Source: Chloroflexota bacterium (GTDB lineage Bacteria > Chloroflexota > Ktedonobacteria > Ktedonobacterales > JADMIN01). From it: a DNA stretch of 64,000 bases. The DNA is taken from NCBI GenBank assembly GCA_021323855.1, contig JAJPKE010000016.1, positions 62,001-126,000 of the forward strand. The letters run 5' to 3'. Below are positions 43,832 through 52,215 of the stretch, piece after piece; the stretch's first letter is position 1, and each line of letters starts with the position of its first letter. A program made the translations under genes and the position numbers. The notes beneath the pieces are model-generated. The model saw nothing but the letters and a program-made list of their open reading frames with translations, searched no databases and was not told the DNA's origin.

Positions 43832-45811
43832 TCACCCCTCCGCGCCAAGCTGCCAGATGCGCGTCTGCTGCCCGGTGCGCGCGGCAATCACCGCCGCCAG
43901 CCCGGCAGGTGTAACGGATTGTACGTCACGATGCTTGTGTCCCGTTTGGCGCTGGCGTGACGTTGCGGCGGTAGCTGGCCAGCTAATTGTCTTGCCCTGG
44001 CCGATCACGCGGTAGCGCAATGGCACATCATAGCGATAGAGCAGCGTGCTGGCAAGAACGCGCTCCCAGGAGATGAATGCGCGGCGCCTGCGCCCATGCC
44101 ACAGGCTAAGGCCCTCATCGTCGGCGCGCACTACTGTCGGCGCGGCAATCAATGCGCTAACGAACAGCACGCCGCCGATGCACACCGGCAGCGCCAGCAG
44201 CACTGCGCTATACACCAGAAATGCTCTGGTGATGTGCGCGTGCGCCGCCTGATGGAGCAGCACCATGTCACCCACCCAGAGCAGCCAGGGCACGGCGTCC
44301 AGCAGCAACAAGACGCCGGTGAGCATCCAGAGTATACGCGCCCGCCACGCCATGCGTTGCCGGAACTCATAGACACCGGCCTCTGTGAGCGATGGTGATG
44401 CTACCTCTTCTGCCTGCGTTTGCGTTCGTCTGCGTGCGTGGTGGGCGCGAATGAACGGTTTGGCCAGCGTATAGATGGTCACGCCCAGCCAGCCGAGGGC
44501 GAATGCCAGCGCCGTCAGCGCCAGCAGCGTTTCCAGCCAGCGGTTGATGCTCGCGCTGGTGGCCGGCGGATGGTCGCCGGTGGCGGCTGTTACCAGCAAT
44601 TGACAGATGATTGCCAGGGTGAAGGCAACCGCATAGCTAGCGCGGCTATTGCGCCTGCGTAGCGCTGCGCGTTCGATGCGCCAGAGCCGCTGTTCCGGCG
44701 CTACATGCCACTGAAATTGAAATTGAAGTTGAAATCGCGGCGTTGTTACTCTGTGCGCGGGGTGCGCTCGCTGCCCCCTCGCTCGTCTTCGCGCGGGCGA
44801 CGCTGGCGGCGGCGACTGCATCAGCGCCGGCTCGAAGGTGCAGAGTGCCAGCCCTGTGCGCGCTTCAACACAGTTCAGCAGCGATTGCACCTGCCAGCGT
44901 CGCTGCTGCTGTGGGCTGCCGTCGTTCCACCAGATCATCCGGTGGCGGCTGTAGAGCCGGTAGATCCGTATGCGCCGGTCGGCGGACTGGCTATCTCTAC
45001 GGCTCATCACCTCGAAGTGGCGCGCATCTGCCCAGCGAATCGTGCGCCGCCGCCCCCACCACTCGCGTCGCGTGACGCCCTCCGCCGTTGCCGTGATGCG
45101 ATAGACACAGCTATGGAGCAGCAAGTGAGCGACTAGCAGCACAAAGACGCCCAGCCCTACGAAGAACAAGACATCCGGCAGATCAGTGGAGGCAGGGGCA
45201 TAGGTGGCCGCCATCGCGCCGAGCGGATCAGGAGCCAGCGCCAGCAGATATGCCGCGAGCAGCGCGAGCGACCAGATAAAGACGCCGCTGAGCAAGAGTA
45301 ATCCGATGGCCGACAGCAGCACTAGCAGTCCCTCGAACAGGAGAACAGCGATTGCGCTTCCCTGTAACGCCGACTGCGCCCAGAATGGCAGTCCGGTTTC
45401 GCCATAGCTGTTGAGTGGACGCCGGTGGAATGGCAGGCGCACGCGCCCCCAGGCGATATCGAGCGGCTTGCGTTCTTCGATGAGCAGTCGTTTGGGTTCG
45501 CTGTTATTGGCAACAAGAGGCAGGCGCGCACGTGGAACCGCATCCGCCGCACCGTTCATAGCGGCGAGACGCAGCCGCACATGATCGCGTGCCGTGCGCA
45601 TTGCGCCGATGAGCAACCATGACAGGGCGATGCAGACCGCCAGGCCGACCGCTCCCTGTGCGAAGAGCGCGAGCGGAGATTGCCCGGCGATCCATGTGAT
45701 ATGAATCAGCCCAAGCGCGGCGAGGCAGAGGCCAACGCACGCAGCGGCGCCAGCCAGCAGGAGCAGCAGCGCCGGCACGCCAAGACACCAGTGACGATCA
45801 TCAAACAGCAT
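43832..45811 (-). CDS. Large membrane protein with two PH-like segments
   Basis: This 659-residue protein starts at ATG 45811 with GGAG 9 bp upstream. Hydrophobic helices come in groups: about 10-70, 150-195, 210-235, 400-450 and 495-560. Two soluble segments have the strand pattern of bacterial PH-like (bPH) domains: VYRITATAEGVTRREWWGRR with IRWADARHFEV (about 238-275), and VVRADDEGLSLWHGRRRR with FISWERV (about 565-595). A basic linker with FQLQFQFQW lies between. It looks like an internal duplication of a 4-helix plus PH unit. Function is unknown. Confidence 0.7.
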   Translation of the reverse strand: MLFDDRHWCLGVPALLLLLAGAAACVGLCLAALGLIHITWIAGQSPLALFAQGAVGLAVCIALSWLLIGAMRTARDHVRLRLAAMNGAADAVPRARLPLVANNSEPKRLLIEERKPLDIAWGRVRLPFHRRPLNSYGETGLPFWAQSALQGSAIAVLLFEGLLVLLSAIGLLLLSGVFIWSLALLAAYLLALAPDPLGAMAATYAPASTDLPDVLFFVGLGVFVLLVAHLLLHSCVYRITATAEGVTRREWWGRRRTIRWADARHFEVMSRRDSQSADRRIRIYRLYSRHRMIWWNDGSPQQQRRWQVQSLLNCVEARTGLALCTFEPALMQSPPPASPARRRARGQRAHPAHRVTTPRFQLQFQFQWHVAPEQRLWRIERAALRRRNSRASYAVAFTLAIICQLLVTAATGDHPPATSASINRWLETLLALTALAFALGWLGVTIYTLAKPFIRAHHARRRTQTQAEEVASPSLTEAGVYEFRQRMAWRARILWMLTGVLLLLDAVPWLLWVGDMVLLHQAAHAHITRAFLVYSAVLLALPVCIGGVLFVSALIAAPTVVRADDEGLSLWHGRRRRAFISWERVLASTLLYRYDVPLRYRVIGQGKTISWPATAATSRQRQTGHKHRDVQSVTPAGLAAVIAARTGQQTRIWQLGAEG

Positions 45812-46039
45812 GTGCTACCGCTCCTTTCCCCCGCCTCACCTCACCATCACTTTGCCAATGCGCCACAGTTCGTTTGCTTCGCATCCTGCCGGTGCCACAG
45901 CATAGCACATTGCTGTGTTGCTTTCCACCCAATATTTGCGTGTACCATGCTGCAATTGCGCTTGTTTTGCGCCGATTCGCTACAATTGAAAAACATCCAC
46001 AACACAAACCATCCTATACATCCTACCGAGGAGCAACCC
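45812..46039. other. Divergent region before the GH31 gene
   Basis: No gene is seen. The composition is slightly AT-rich near 45900-46015. GAGGAG at 46029-46034 is the ribosome site for the glucosidase. The in-frame upstream extension from 45680 has no protein-like features. Confidence 0.4.
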
Positions 46040-48547
46040 ATGACACCTGACGCCTACCAGCCCATCGGCGCAGTGACCCGCGAAGCACGTGAGAGCGATG
46101 ACGCGACGAACTGGCGCTTCATGGCAGCAGATGGCGCGCGTGCGGAGGTGACGCTGCTGGCGGCGGACCTGGCGCGGGTGCGGCTCTTGCCGCCGGGAGT
46201 CAAGGCGGCGCGTTCGTGGGCCGTCGTGCGCGAGGAGTGGCCGGAGGTTGCCGTTTCTGCCAGCGAAGACGCAACCGGAGTCATCACACTTACTACCGAA
46301 GCGATGCACGTCACCATTACCACGCAGCCGTTCCGCGTGGCATTTCAGTGGCCTGATGGCACGGGCTTCGCTGAAGATGACGAGACGCAAGGCATGGGCC
46401 ATGTCGCGCCGTATGGCGCAAACGAACCAGCACGGGCTGGACGGCCAGCGGGTAGCGTGCGCTGCCATAAGCGGCTGGCCCCCGGCGAGCATGTGCTGGG
46501 CGCGGGTGAGCGCACGGCGCCGCTGGACCGGCGCGGCGAACAGATCGTCTACTGGAACACTGATCCGCCGCAGCCGCACGGCGACGCTACGAGCGGCATG
46601 TACGCTGCGATTCCGTTCTGGCTGGGTCTGCGCGCTGGACGTTGCTATGGCATTTTCTGTGATACCACCTGGCGCAGCGACCTCGATGCAGGCGCAACAC
46701 GCTTCGATCAACTGAGTTTCGGCGCGGATGGCGGCGAGCTTACCTACTACGTTTTTGCCGGGCCGACGCCTGCCGCTGTGCTGGCTCGTTACGCTGATCT
46801 GACCGGCCACATGCCGTTGCCGCCGCGCTGGGCGCTCGGCTACGGGCAGAGCCGCTGGAGTTATTACCAGGAAGAACAGGTACGCGAGATTGCCGCCAAT
46901 TTCCGCCAGCGCCACATTCCCTGCGATACGCTCTGGCTCGACATTGACTATATGGACGGCTACCGCGTCTTCACCTGGAATGCGCAGCGTTTCCCAGAGC
47001 CAAAGAAGCTGCTCGACGAACTGAATGCCGCTGGCTATAAGGCCGTCACCATCATTGATCCCGGCGTCAAGGCAGATCCGACCGATCCCACCTATGCCGA
47101 TGGCCTGGAGCGCGACTATTTCGTGCGCAACGCTGATGGTTCGCTCTTCACCGGCGTCGTCTGGCCGGGGGAAAGCGCCTTCCCGGATTTCAGCCGCGCC
47201 GAGGTGCGCGCGTGGTGGGGTGAGCGTCATCGCGCGCTGCTCGACGCCGGAGTGACGGCAATCTGGGACGATATGAATGAGCCGTCGCTGACCGACCGTT
47301 TCGTGCCGGATGGCGGGACACCGCGCGGCACGACGTTGCTGTTGGATGCTGTGCATTATCCAGACGGACCGGAGGGCGCGCCGCTCTCGCATCGCGCCTT
47401 CCACAACGCCTATGGCATGCAGATGGCGCGCGCAACCTATGAGGGGCTGGCGCGGCTGCGTCCGGAGCGGCGACCGTTCGTGCTGACACGCTCCGGCTAC
47501 GCTGGCGTCCAGCGGTACGCCGCCCTCTGGACCGGCGACAATCAGAGCGTCTGGGAGCATCTGCGGCTGGCCTCGCGGATGTGCCTGGCGCTGGGTCTCT
47601 CCGGCGTGCCGTTCGTCGGCTTCGACACCGGCGGCTTCTGGGAGAACGCAACGGGGCAGCTGTTGGTGCGCTTCACGCAGCTTGGCGCGACCTTCCCATT
47701 CTTCCGCAATCACAGCGCGCTCATGACACCGCAGCAGGAGCCGTGGGTTTTCGGCCAGCCATATGAAGCAATGTGCCGCGCGGCCATCGAACTGCGCTAT
47801 CGCTTGTTACCGTATCTCTACACGGCAATGGCGGAGGCGGCACGGACCGGCGCGCCCATTGCGCGGGCGCTGGCCTATGCCTACCCCGGCGACGAGGCGT
47901 TGCTGAATATAGATGACGAGCATCTGCTTGGCGGCGATCTGCTCTGCGCGCCGGTGATGGAAGAAAACCAGCCGCAGCGGCTCGTCCAATTTCCGCGCGG
48001 CGCCTGGGTGGACTGGGCGACCGGCGAGCGCATCGCCGGGCCGTTGCGCCGCCGTGTGGAGTCACCACTGGATGTGCTGCCGCTCTTCGTGCGGGAGGGC
48101 GCGATCCTGCCGCTAGGTCCGGTGATGCAATACGTCGGTGAACTGGCCGATGAGCCGCTGACGCTGGCCTGCTACCTGGGGACGGATGCGCAGGCGCAGG
48201 CTGAGGGCGAACTCTATGAAGATGATGGCGAGACGCCAGCCTACCAGCAGGGCGCATGGCGGCGTACCTGCTTCACCGCCAGCCGCGACAGCAACCGCCT
48301 GACCTTCCAGGCTGCCCCGCCAGAGGGCGCATACGAACGTGAGCCGCGCGACTGGACCGTCGAGTTTCACCTGCCACAGCGCATAGGCGACGCCCGACCA
48401 ACTGTGGTGTCGGCCACCCTCGACGGCAACGCGCTCGATGTCGCAACCATCCTCACCACTGAGCGGCGCTATGAAACGCTTCTGCGTGTGCCGCTCGGTC
48501 GCGTGTCGCCACCATGTATGCTGGAGGTAACGCTCAGTTTAGAATAG
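46040..48547 (+). CDS. GH31 alpha-glucosidase
   Basis: This 835-residue enzyme cleaves alpha-linked glucose from sugars with retention. The ATG at 46040 has GAGGAG 5 bp upstream. The N-terminal beta domain is followed by a (beta/alpha)8 barrel with PPRWALGYGQSRWSYY, DTLWLDIDYMDGY and the catalytic loop AIWDDMNEPS, in which Asp411 is the expected nucleophile. The acid/base Asp is in WTGDNQSVWEHL. GLSGVPFVGFDTGGF and HSALMTPQQEPW complete the GH31 pattern. There is no signal peptide, so it acts in the cytoplasm on imported oligosaccharides. The 3' end overlaps the next gene by 9 bp. Confidence 0.95.
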   Translation: MTPDAYQPIGAVTREARESDDATNWRFMAADGARAEVTLLAADLARVRLLPPGVKAARSWAVVREEWPEVAVSASEDATGVITLTTEAMHVTITTQPFRVAFQWPDGTGFAEDDETQGMGHVAPYGANEPARAGRPAGSVRCHKRLAPGEHVLGAGERTAPLDRRGEQIVYWNTDPPQPHGDATSGMYAAIPFWLGLRAGRCYGIFCDTTWRSDLDAGATRFDQLSFGADGGELTYYVFAGPTPAAVLARYADLTGHMPLPPRWALGYGQSRWSYYQEEQVREIAANFRQRHIPCDTLWLDIDYMDGYRVFTWNAQRFPEPKKLLDELNAAGYKAVTIIDPGVKADPTDPTYADGLERDYFVRNADGSLFTGVVWPGESAFPDFSRAEVRAWWGERHRALLDAGVTAIWDDMNEPSLTDRFVPDGGTPRGTTLLLDAVHYPDGPEGAPLSHRAFHNAYGMQMARATYEGLARLRPERRPFVLTRSGYAGVQRYAALWTGDNQSVWEHLRLASRMCLALGLSGVPFVGFDTGGFWENATGQLLVRFTQLGATFPFFRNHSALMTPQQEPWVFGQPYEAMCRAAIELRYRLLPYLYTAMAEAARTGAPIARALAYAYPGDEALLNIDDEHLLGGDLLCAPVMEENQPQRLVQFPRGAWVDWATGERIAGPLRRRVESPLDVLPLFVREGAILPLGPVMQYVGELADEPLTLACYLGTDAQAQAEGELYEDDGETPAYQQGAWRRTCFTASRDSNRLTFQAAPPEGAYEREPRDWTVEFHLPQRIGDARPTVVSATLDGNALDVATILTTERRYETLLRVPLGRVSPPCMLEVTLSLE

Positions 48548-49444
48548 ATCGCCGGGCGGTAGATAGAGGCGCGCATCGAAGAATGGTACGCTGGCCGATG
48601 AGTGAAACGTCTCGATGTAGGTGATCTCGAAATGCGCATCGAGCAGCGGCTTGAGCGCCGGATGTGGACCAGGCACGGCGACGCGCACCACGCGGCCCTG
48701 GCGGAGCGTCCAATCGGCGGCGGACAGCACACAATCCTGCGCGTCGGCTTCGGTCTCTGCGCCGATGGGACCAAGCGTATAGGCATCGGGGAGCCAGAGC
48801 GAGCCATCGCTGACGCGCTGCACCTGCCCGTAACCGATGCGCTGACCGGCACGCTCAAACCAGAAGCGGATGGCGTGGCACTCGTTCAGCCAGTAGGCGT
48901 GTTCCTCTGGTCGCTGGCGACCGCTGTATCTGGCGTCCCAGGCTGCCCATTCGGCGTCATCCGGCTCCGCTTCGATCAGATGGATATCAGTTTCGGGCAG
49001 TGTGTCGCGCCGGTTCGCGGCGCTGCGTAGCCAGTAGTTCGGCCATTGTGGGCGCATCCCCAGGCGCGTGTAGAGCGCATGAGCGCGCGGATCAGTCGAA
49101 CTCATGGTGCAACGGATGGCGACATCATCAGGGAAACCCGCAGTGAGCAATTGCCGCCCCACATTGCCGGACTGATGCGCTTGCAGAACAAAGAGGTCCG
49201 CCAGATAGGCGATTGACCCGCGCACCATGCGTGCGGTGAAGCCTATCGGCAGTCCATCCTGTTCGGCAATCCAAATCTCGCCGGTCGCCAGCAGATGTGC
49301 ATGGCCGGCAAGCAGGCGCGGCTCAGGGAGGTCCGGACTATCCGGCGGCTCACCGGCGATTTCGTTGCGATAGAAAATATCTCGTATCGCTGGCATATCC
49401 GCCTCAGTTGCCCGCCAAATGATAATGTCTGCCACACCAGCCAT
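48539..49444 (-). CDS. GNAT-family acetyltransferase (possibly two-domain)
   Basis: I chose the ATG at 49444, with GGGGAGGAG about 8 bp before it, giving 301 residues. The first half is a GNAT fold: IIWRATEADMPAIRDIFYRN, EIWIAEQDGLPIGFTA, then AYLADLFVLQAHQSGNVGRQLL with the acetyl-CoA loop. STDPRAHALYTRLGMRPQ follows as the usual last motif. The second half (about 160-301) has a GYGQV strand and could be a decayed second GNAT. The substrate is not readable. Its end overlaps the GH31 gene tail to tail. Confidence 0.82.
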   Translation of the reverse strand: MAGVADIIIWRATEADMPAIRDIFYRNEIAGEPPDSPDLPEPRLLAGHAHLLATGEIWIAEQDGLPIGFTARMVRGSIAYLADLFVLQAHQSGNVGRQLLTAGFPDDVAIRCTMSSTDPRAHALYTRLGMRPQWPNYWLRSAANRRDTLPETDIHLIEAEPDDAEWAAWDARYSGRQRPEEHAYWLNECHAIRFWFERAGQRIGYGQVQRVSDGSLWLPDAYTLGPIGAETEADAQDCVLSAADWTLRQGRVVRVAVPGPHPALKPLLDAHFEITYIETFHSSASVPFFDARLYLPPGDLF

Positions 49445-49584
49445 GCAGAATCTCCTCCCCAACGTGAACACCGTGATGATGGCGAGAGCATCATTGCCCA
49501 CACGCCATTCAGAACTACCATAGCAGGTTTCGGTATGTTGTTTCTACTGGCATCAGCTCTGTCGTATTGAGAATAAAAATATAC

Positions 49585-49631
49585 TTGCCAGAGAATCGCT
49601 GTGTCAGTATACAAGCGCTTGTTGTATACTG
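49585..49631 (+). promoter_or_regulatory. Promoter with overlapping palindrome upstream of ADP-ribosylglycohydrolase gene
   Basis: TTGCCA (49585-49590) and TATACA (49608-49613) are 17 bp apart. CAGTATACAAG (49605-49615) mirrors CTTGTTGTATACTG (49618-49631) with one extra T, so a near-perfect palindrome covers the -10 box. A repressor dimer bound there would block initiation. Confidence 0.78.
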
Positions 49632-49664
49632 TTGCCGGAATCGGATAAGCAAAGGGGAATTGCT

Positions 49665-50588
49665 ATGCCGAATCAGAACGACGCTATCGCTGGGGGTCTC
49701 ATCGGTCTATTGGTTGGCGATGCGCTGGGCGTACCGTATGAGTTCCATGAGCCAGCAGACCTGCCTCCCTACGAGCAGATTGAGTTCGCGCCGCCGCCGG
49801 ATTTCTCTGCTGCGCATAATGTGCCGCCGGGCACGTGGTCGGATGACGGCGCGCAGGCGCTCTGCCTGCTCGCCTCGCTGCTCGAATGTGAATGTTTCGA
49901 CGCCGAAGATTTTGGCAGGCGATTGCTCCGCTGGTACGATGAGGGCTATTTTGCGGTGGATGGCCGCGTCTTTGATGTTGGCATCCAGACGGGCAAGGCG
50001 CTCCGTGCGTTGCGAGCTGGCACACCTGCGCTTCAGGCTGGCTCAGCGGAGAACTATTCGATGGGCAATGGCTCGTTGATGCGCGTGCTGCCGCTGGCGC
50101 TCTGGCATCGTGGCAGCGATGCTGAACTGGTGACGGACGCCCAGGCGCAGTCCTGCGTGACGCATGGGCATCTGCGCGTGCAGGTCTGCTGCGCGCTCTA
50201 CTGTCTCTGGGCGCGGCGTGTGCTGGCCGTTGCCGCCGACCCCTGGAACGAGGCAGTTGCGGCGCTGCGGGAAATCTATCCCGATGAGTCGCCAGCGCGC
50301 GCCGAACTAGAGTATCACATTCGCCCGGATGACCCTCCGGTTGGCGACGGTCGCGGCTATGTGGTGGATTCGCTGCGCTCTGCGCGTATGGTGCAGGCAG
50401 TGGGCGGCTATGAGCAGGTGGTGAAGGCGGCGATAGCCCTGGGGCACGACACCGATACCACTGCCTGCATCGCGGGTGGTATCGCAGGGCTGCGCGACGG
50501 CATCGGCGCGATACCGTCGCGCTGGCGTGAGGGATTGCGCGACCGGCAGTTAGTGGAGCCGTTGCTAGAGCGATTGCTGGCACGTTAG
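49665..50588 (+). CDS. ADP-ribosylglycohydrolase family protein
   Basis: The ATG at 49665 has AAGGGGAA upstream and gives 307 residues. The family removes ADP-ribose from proteins or nucleotides using two metal ions. IAGGLIGLLVGDALGVPYEF, GTWSDDGAQALCLLAS (metal-binding acidic pair) and the C-terminal GHDTDTTACIAGGIAG match DraG/ARH proteins; YSMGNGSLMRVLPLAL is also conserved. No dinitrogenase reductase or transferase (DraT) gene is nearby, so a general ADP-ribose role is more likely. It may be the answering enzyme to TIR or ADP-ribosyl signals, but that is speculative. Confidence 0.9.
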   Translation: MPNQNDAIAGGLIGLLVGDALGVPYEFHEPADLPPYEQIEFAPPPDFSAAHNVPPGTWSDDGAQALCLLASLLECECFDAEDFGRRLLRWYDEGYFAVDGRVFDVGIQTGKALRALRAGTPALQAGSAENYSMGNGSLMRVLPLALWHRGSDAELVTDAQAQSCVTHGHLRVQVCCALYCLWARRVLAVAADPWNEAVAALREIYPDESPARAELEYHIRPDDPPVGDGRGYVVDSLRSARMVQAVGGYEQVVKAAIALGHDTDTTACIAGGIAGLRDGIGAIPSRWREGLRDRQLVEPLLERLLAR

Positions 50589-50615
50589 CGACCTGGGATT
50601 TCGTGGTGCTTGCCC

Positions 50616-51083
50616 TTAGCGGTTGTGTATAGCCGCCTGTAAGCGGCGAAATGCCTTCTGTGTTCCATAGCTTGCCAGCGGTTGCAAGAGAGGATTTATC
50701 AGCCGGCGGTCCAGCCATTGCACCACCCGGTTCTTGCCGGGCGAGTAGAAGATGGCCTCCTCAATCCAGGTGGTTTCGCGGTCTTTGCCCGCTTCGACAC
50801 GGATTGTGGCCGTCACATTCATTCTCCTGGCCATCGGCGAGAGGTCACGCAGCTCAAACGAGTGATACGGAATCACCTGCTCGACGAGCAGCACTTGAGT
50901 AGTGTTGCGGAGGAAATCACGACGAGACAGGGTCAGCCTATCGCCCGTTTGCAGGGGATGGTCAGCACCGCTGGCTGGTTGAGTGTAAGGTCCCCATAAA
51001 TGGAGATTTCCCGGCAGGATAATAAAATCCCATACCGTAGACACAGGAGCGGAAATCATGGTGCTGGCGCGAAAGACCCCCAT
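50616..51083 (-). CDS. SRPBCC (polyketide cyclase/START-like) protein
   Basis: This 155-residue protein starts at ATG 51083 with GAGGTC 5 bp upstream. It has the SRPBCC layout: a first strand RASTMISAPVSTVWDFIILPGNLHLWGPY (in parts), LQTGDRLTLSRRDF, an inner strand RMNVTATIRVEAG, and a long last helix VVQWLDRRLINPLLQPLASYG. These folds bind hydrophobic ligands. No partner gene indicates a ligand. Confidence 0.82.
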   Translation of the reverse strand: MGVFRASTMISAPVSTVWDFIILPGNLHLWGPYTQPASGADHPLQTGDRLTLSRRDFLRNTTQVLLVEQVIPYHSFELRDLSPMARRMNVTATIRVEAGKDRETTWIEEAIFYSPGKNRVVQWLDRRLINPLLQPLASYGTQKAFRRLQAAIHNR

Positions 51084-51340
51084 TGGCCGACCTCATTTTC
51101 TGACTAGGTGCGTGTGTCTCATTCCCATTTAACCCCAGGCAGCTACTAGGCGTCAATTGCGTTCATCCCCCTGAACCTGCAAGAGAAGGGCGCTGAAAAT
51201 CAGAACCAACGACGAGATACGTTCGTAGGATACTCGGCCTGTGTTGCTTGCGGTTTCTGCCCTTGATAGATACAATCGCTGGCGGAAGCTATGGTCAACC
51301 ATACTTCACGCATATCGGGGGAGAACAGAGGGGGCTGTGT

Positions 51341-51724
51341 GTGAACGCACATGATGTGGAGCAAATGAATATCCTGTTCAAGCGCATGGCGGATGCCGCG
51401 AAGGCTGACCCGGCGGTTGCGGATCAGGTACGCGATGCGCTGGCGCGCAGTGGACTCCTGGAAGTCTTTGGCGCGGGTGAGACGCTGGATGTCGTGGACC
51501 TGCTGGACGCTGGCGGCGAAGAGGCGTTGCGGGCACGGCTGCGGCAGTGCTCGCTGGCGGAACTCCGGCAGATCGTCACCGCGAACAAATATGATGAAGA
51601 GAAGGAGTCGGCGCGCTGGCGGAGCGCCAACAAGTTCATTGAGTTGATTGTCGAACGGGCGCAGAAACAGCTCGCAGAGGAGCTGGCCAAACAGCCGGCC
51701 AGCGCAGCTTCATGGATGTTGTGA
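51341..51724 (+). CDS. Small helical hypothetical protein
   Basis: I chose GTG 51341 (GAGGGGG 6 bp before it) because it puts NAHDVEQMNILFKRMADAAKAD at the start, a typical helix. An ATG at 51365 is also possible. The 127 residues are fully helical and soluble. Two repeats of amphipathic helices surround DALARSGLLEVFGAGETLDVVDLLDAGGE; the later part ELRQIVTANKYDEEKESARWRSANKFIELI (in segments) resembles SAP-like or C-terminal helical bundles. No domain was named. It precedes dxs by about 490 bp. Confidence 0.6.
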   Translation: MNAHDVEQMNILFKRMADAAKADPAVADQVRDALARSGLLEVFGAGETLDVVDLLDAGGEEALRARLRQCSLAELRQIVTANKYDEEKESARWRSANKFIELIVERAQKQLAEELAKQPASAASWML

Positions 51725-52215
51725 TGGCTCCGTTTCTGCCCGCGCTCTGACCGCGCCTTGCCCGCGCCTTGCCCGCCACATGCCAGCTATCGTGAGCGGC
51801 TCGTTTTATGTCGGTTGTGTACAGCTTGATACAGGCGTTGCGCTGTTGCACTTGAGTGCAGATTTTTTGCGCACGTAAGTGGAAGACAGCATGTGCGACA
51901 CTGTTTGTTGACATAGCTGGTGTGCCCTATAATGATGTGCGAGGGCGTAATCATCAGATTATGCGCGTTATTTAGCGCGTATGTCGTACTTATTTTGTCT
52001 GGATCACCGGCGGTTGCCGCTCATGTTTTCCTGCTGGCATTTCTGAGCAACCCTATGAGCAACCACAAGCATCCAGCGGGCGCAGAGGGACCACTGCAAC
52101 GAGGCAGATCGTCCATCAATTGCGCAGTCCTATGTCATTCCCGGCATCTCCAGAGCATGCAGATCGCCAGGAATCTATCTGGCTTCGAATTGAGGCATGA
52201 AGGAGAGTCTCTCCA
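51725..52215. other. Long leader region upstream of dxs
   Basis: TATAAT at 51928-51933 with TTGTTG at 51905-51910 (17-bp spacing) is a likely promoter, so dxs would have a leader of about 275 nt. A hairpin-like ATGCGCGTTATTTAGCGCGTAT lies at about 51961-51982. The open frame 51920-52219 is not supported as a gene. No riboswitch class was recognised. Confidence 0.5.

Noticed and set aside
45680-46039. In-frame N-terminal extension of the GH31 enzyme
   Set aside because: It crosses the divergent promoter gap and overlaps the opposite gene; GAGGAG marks the start at 46040.
45980-47713. 577-codon minus-strand frame opposite GH31
   Set aside because: It is a shadow of a highly conserved GH31 gene with no domain motif.
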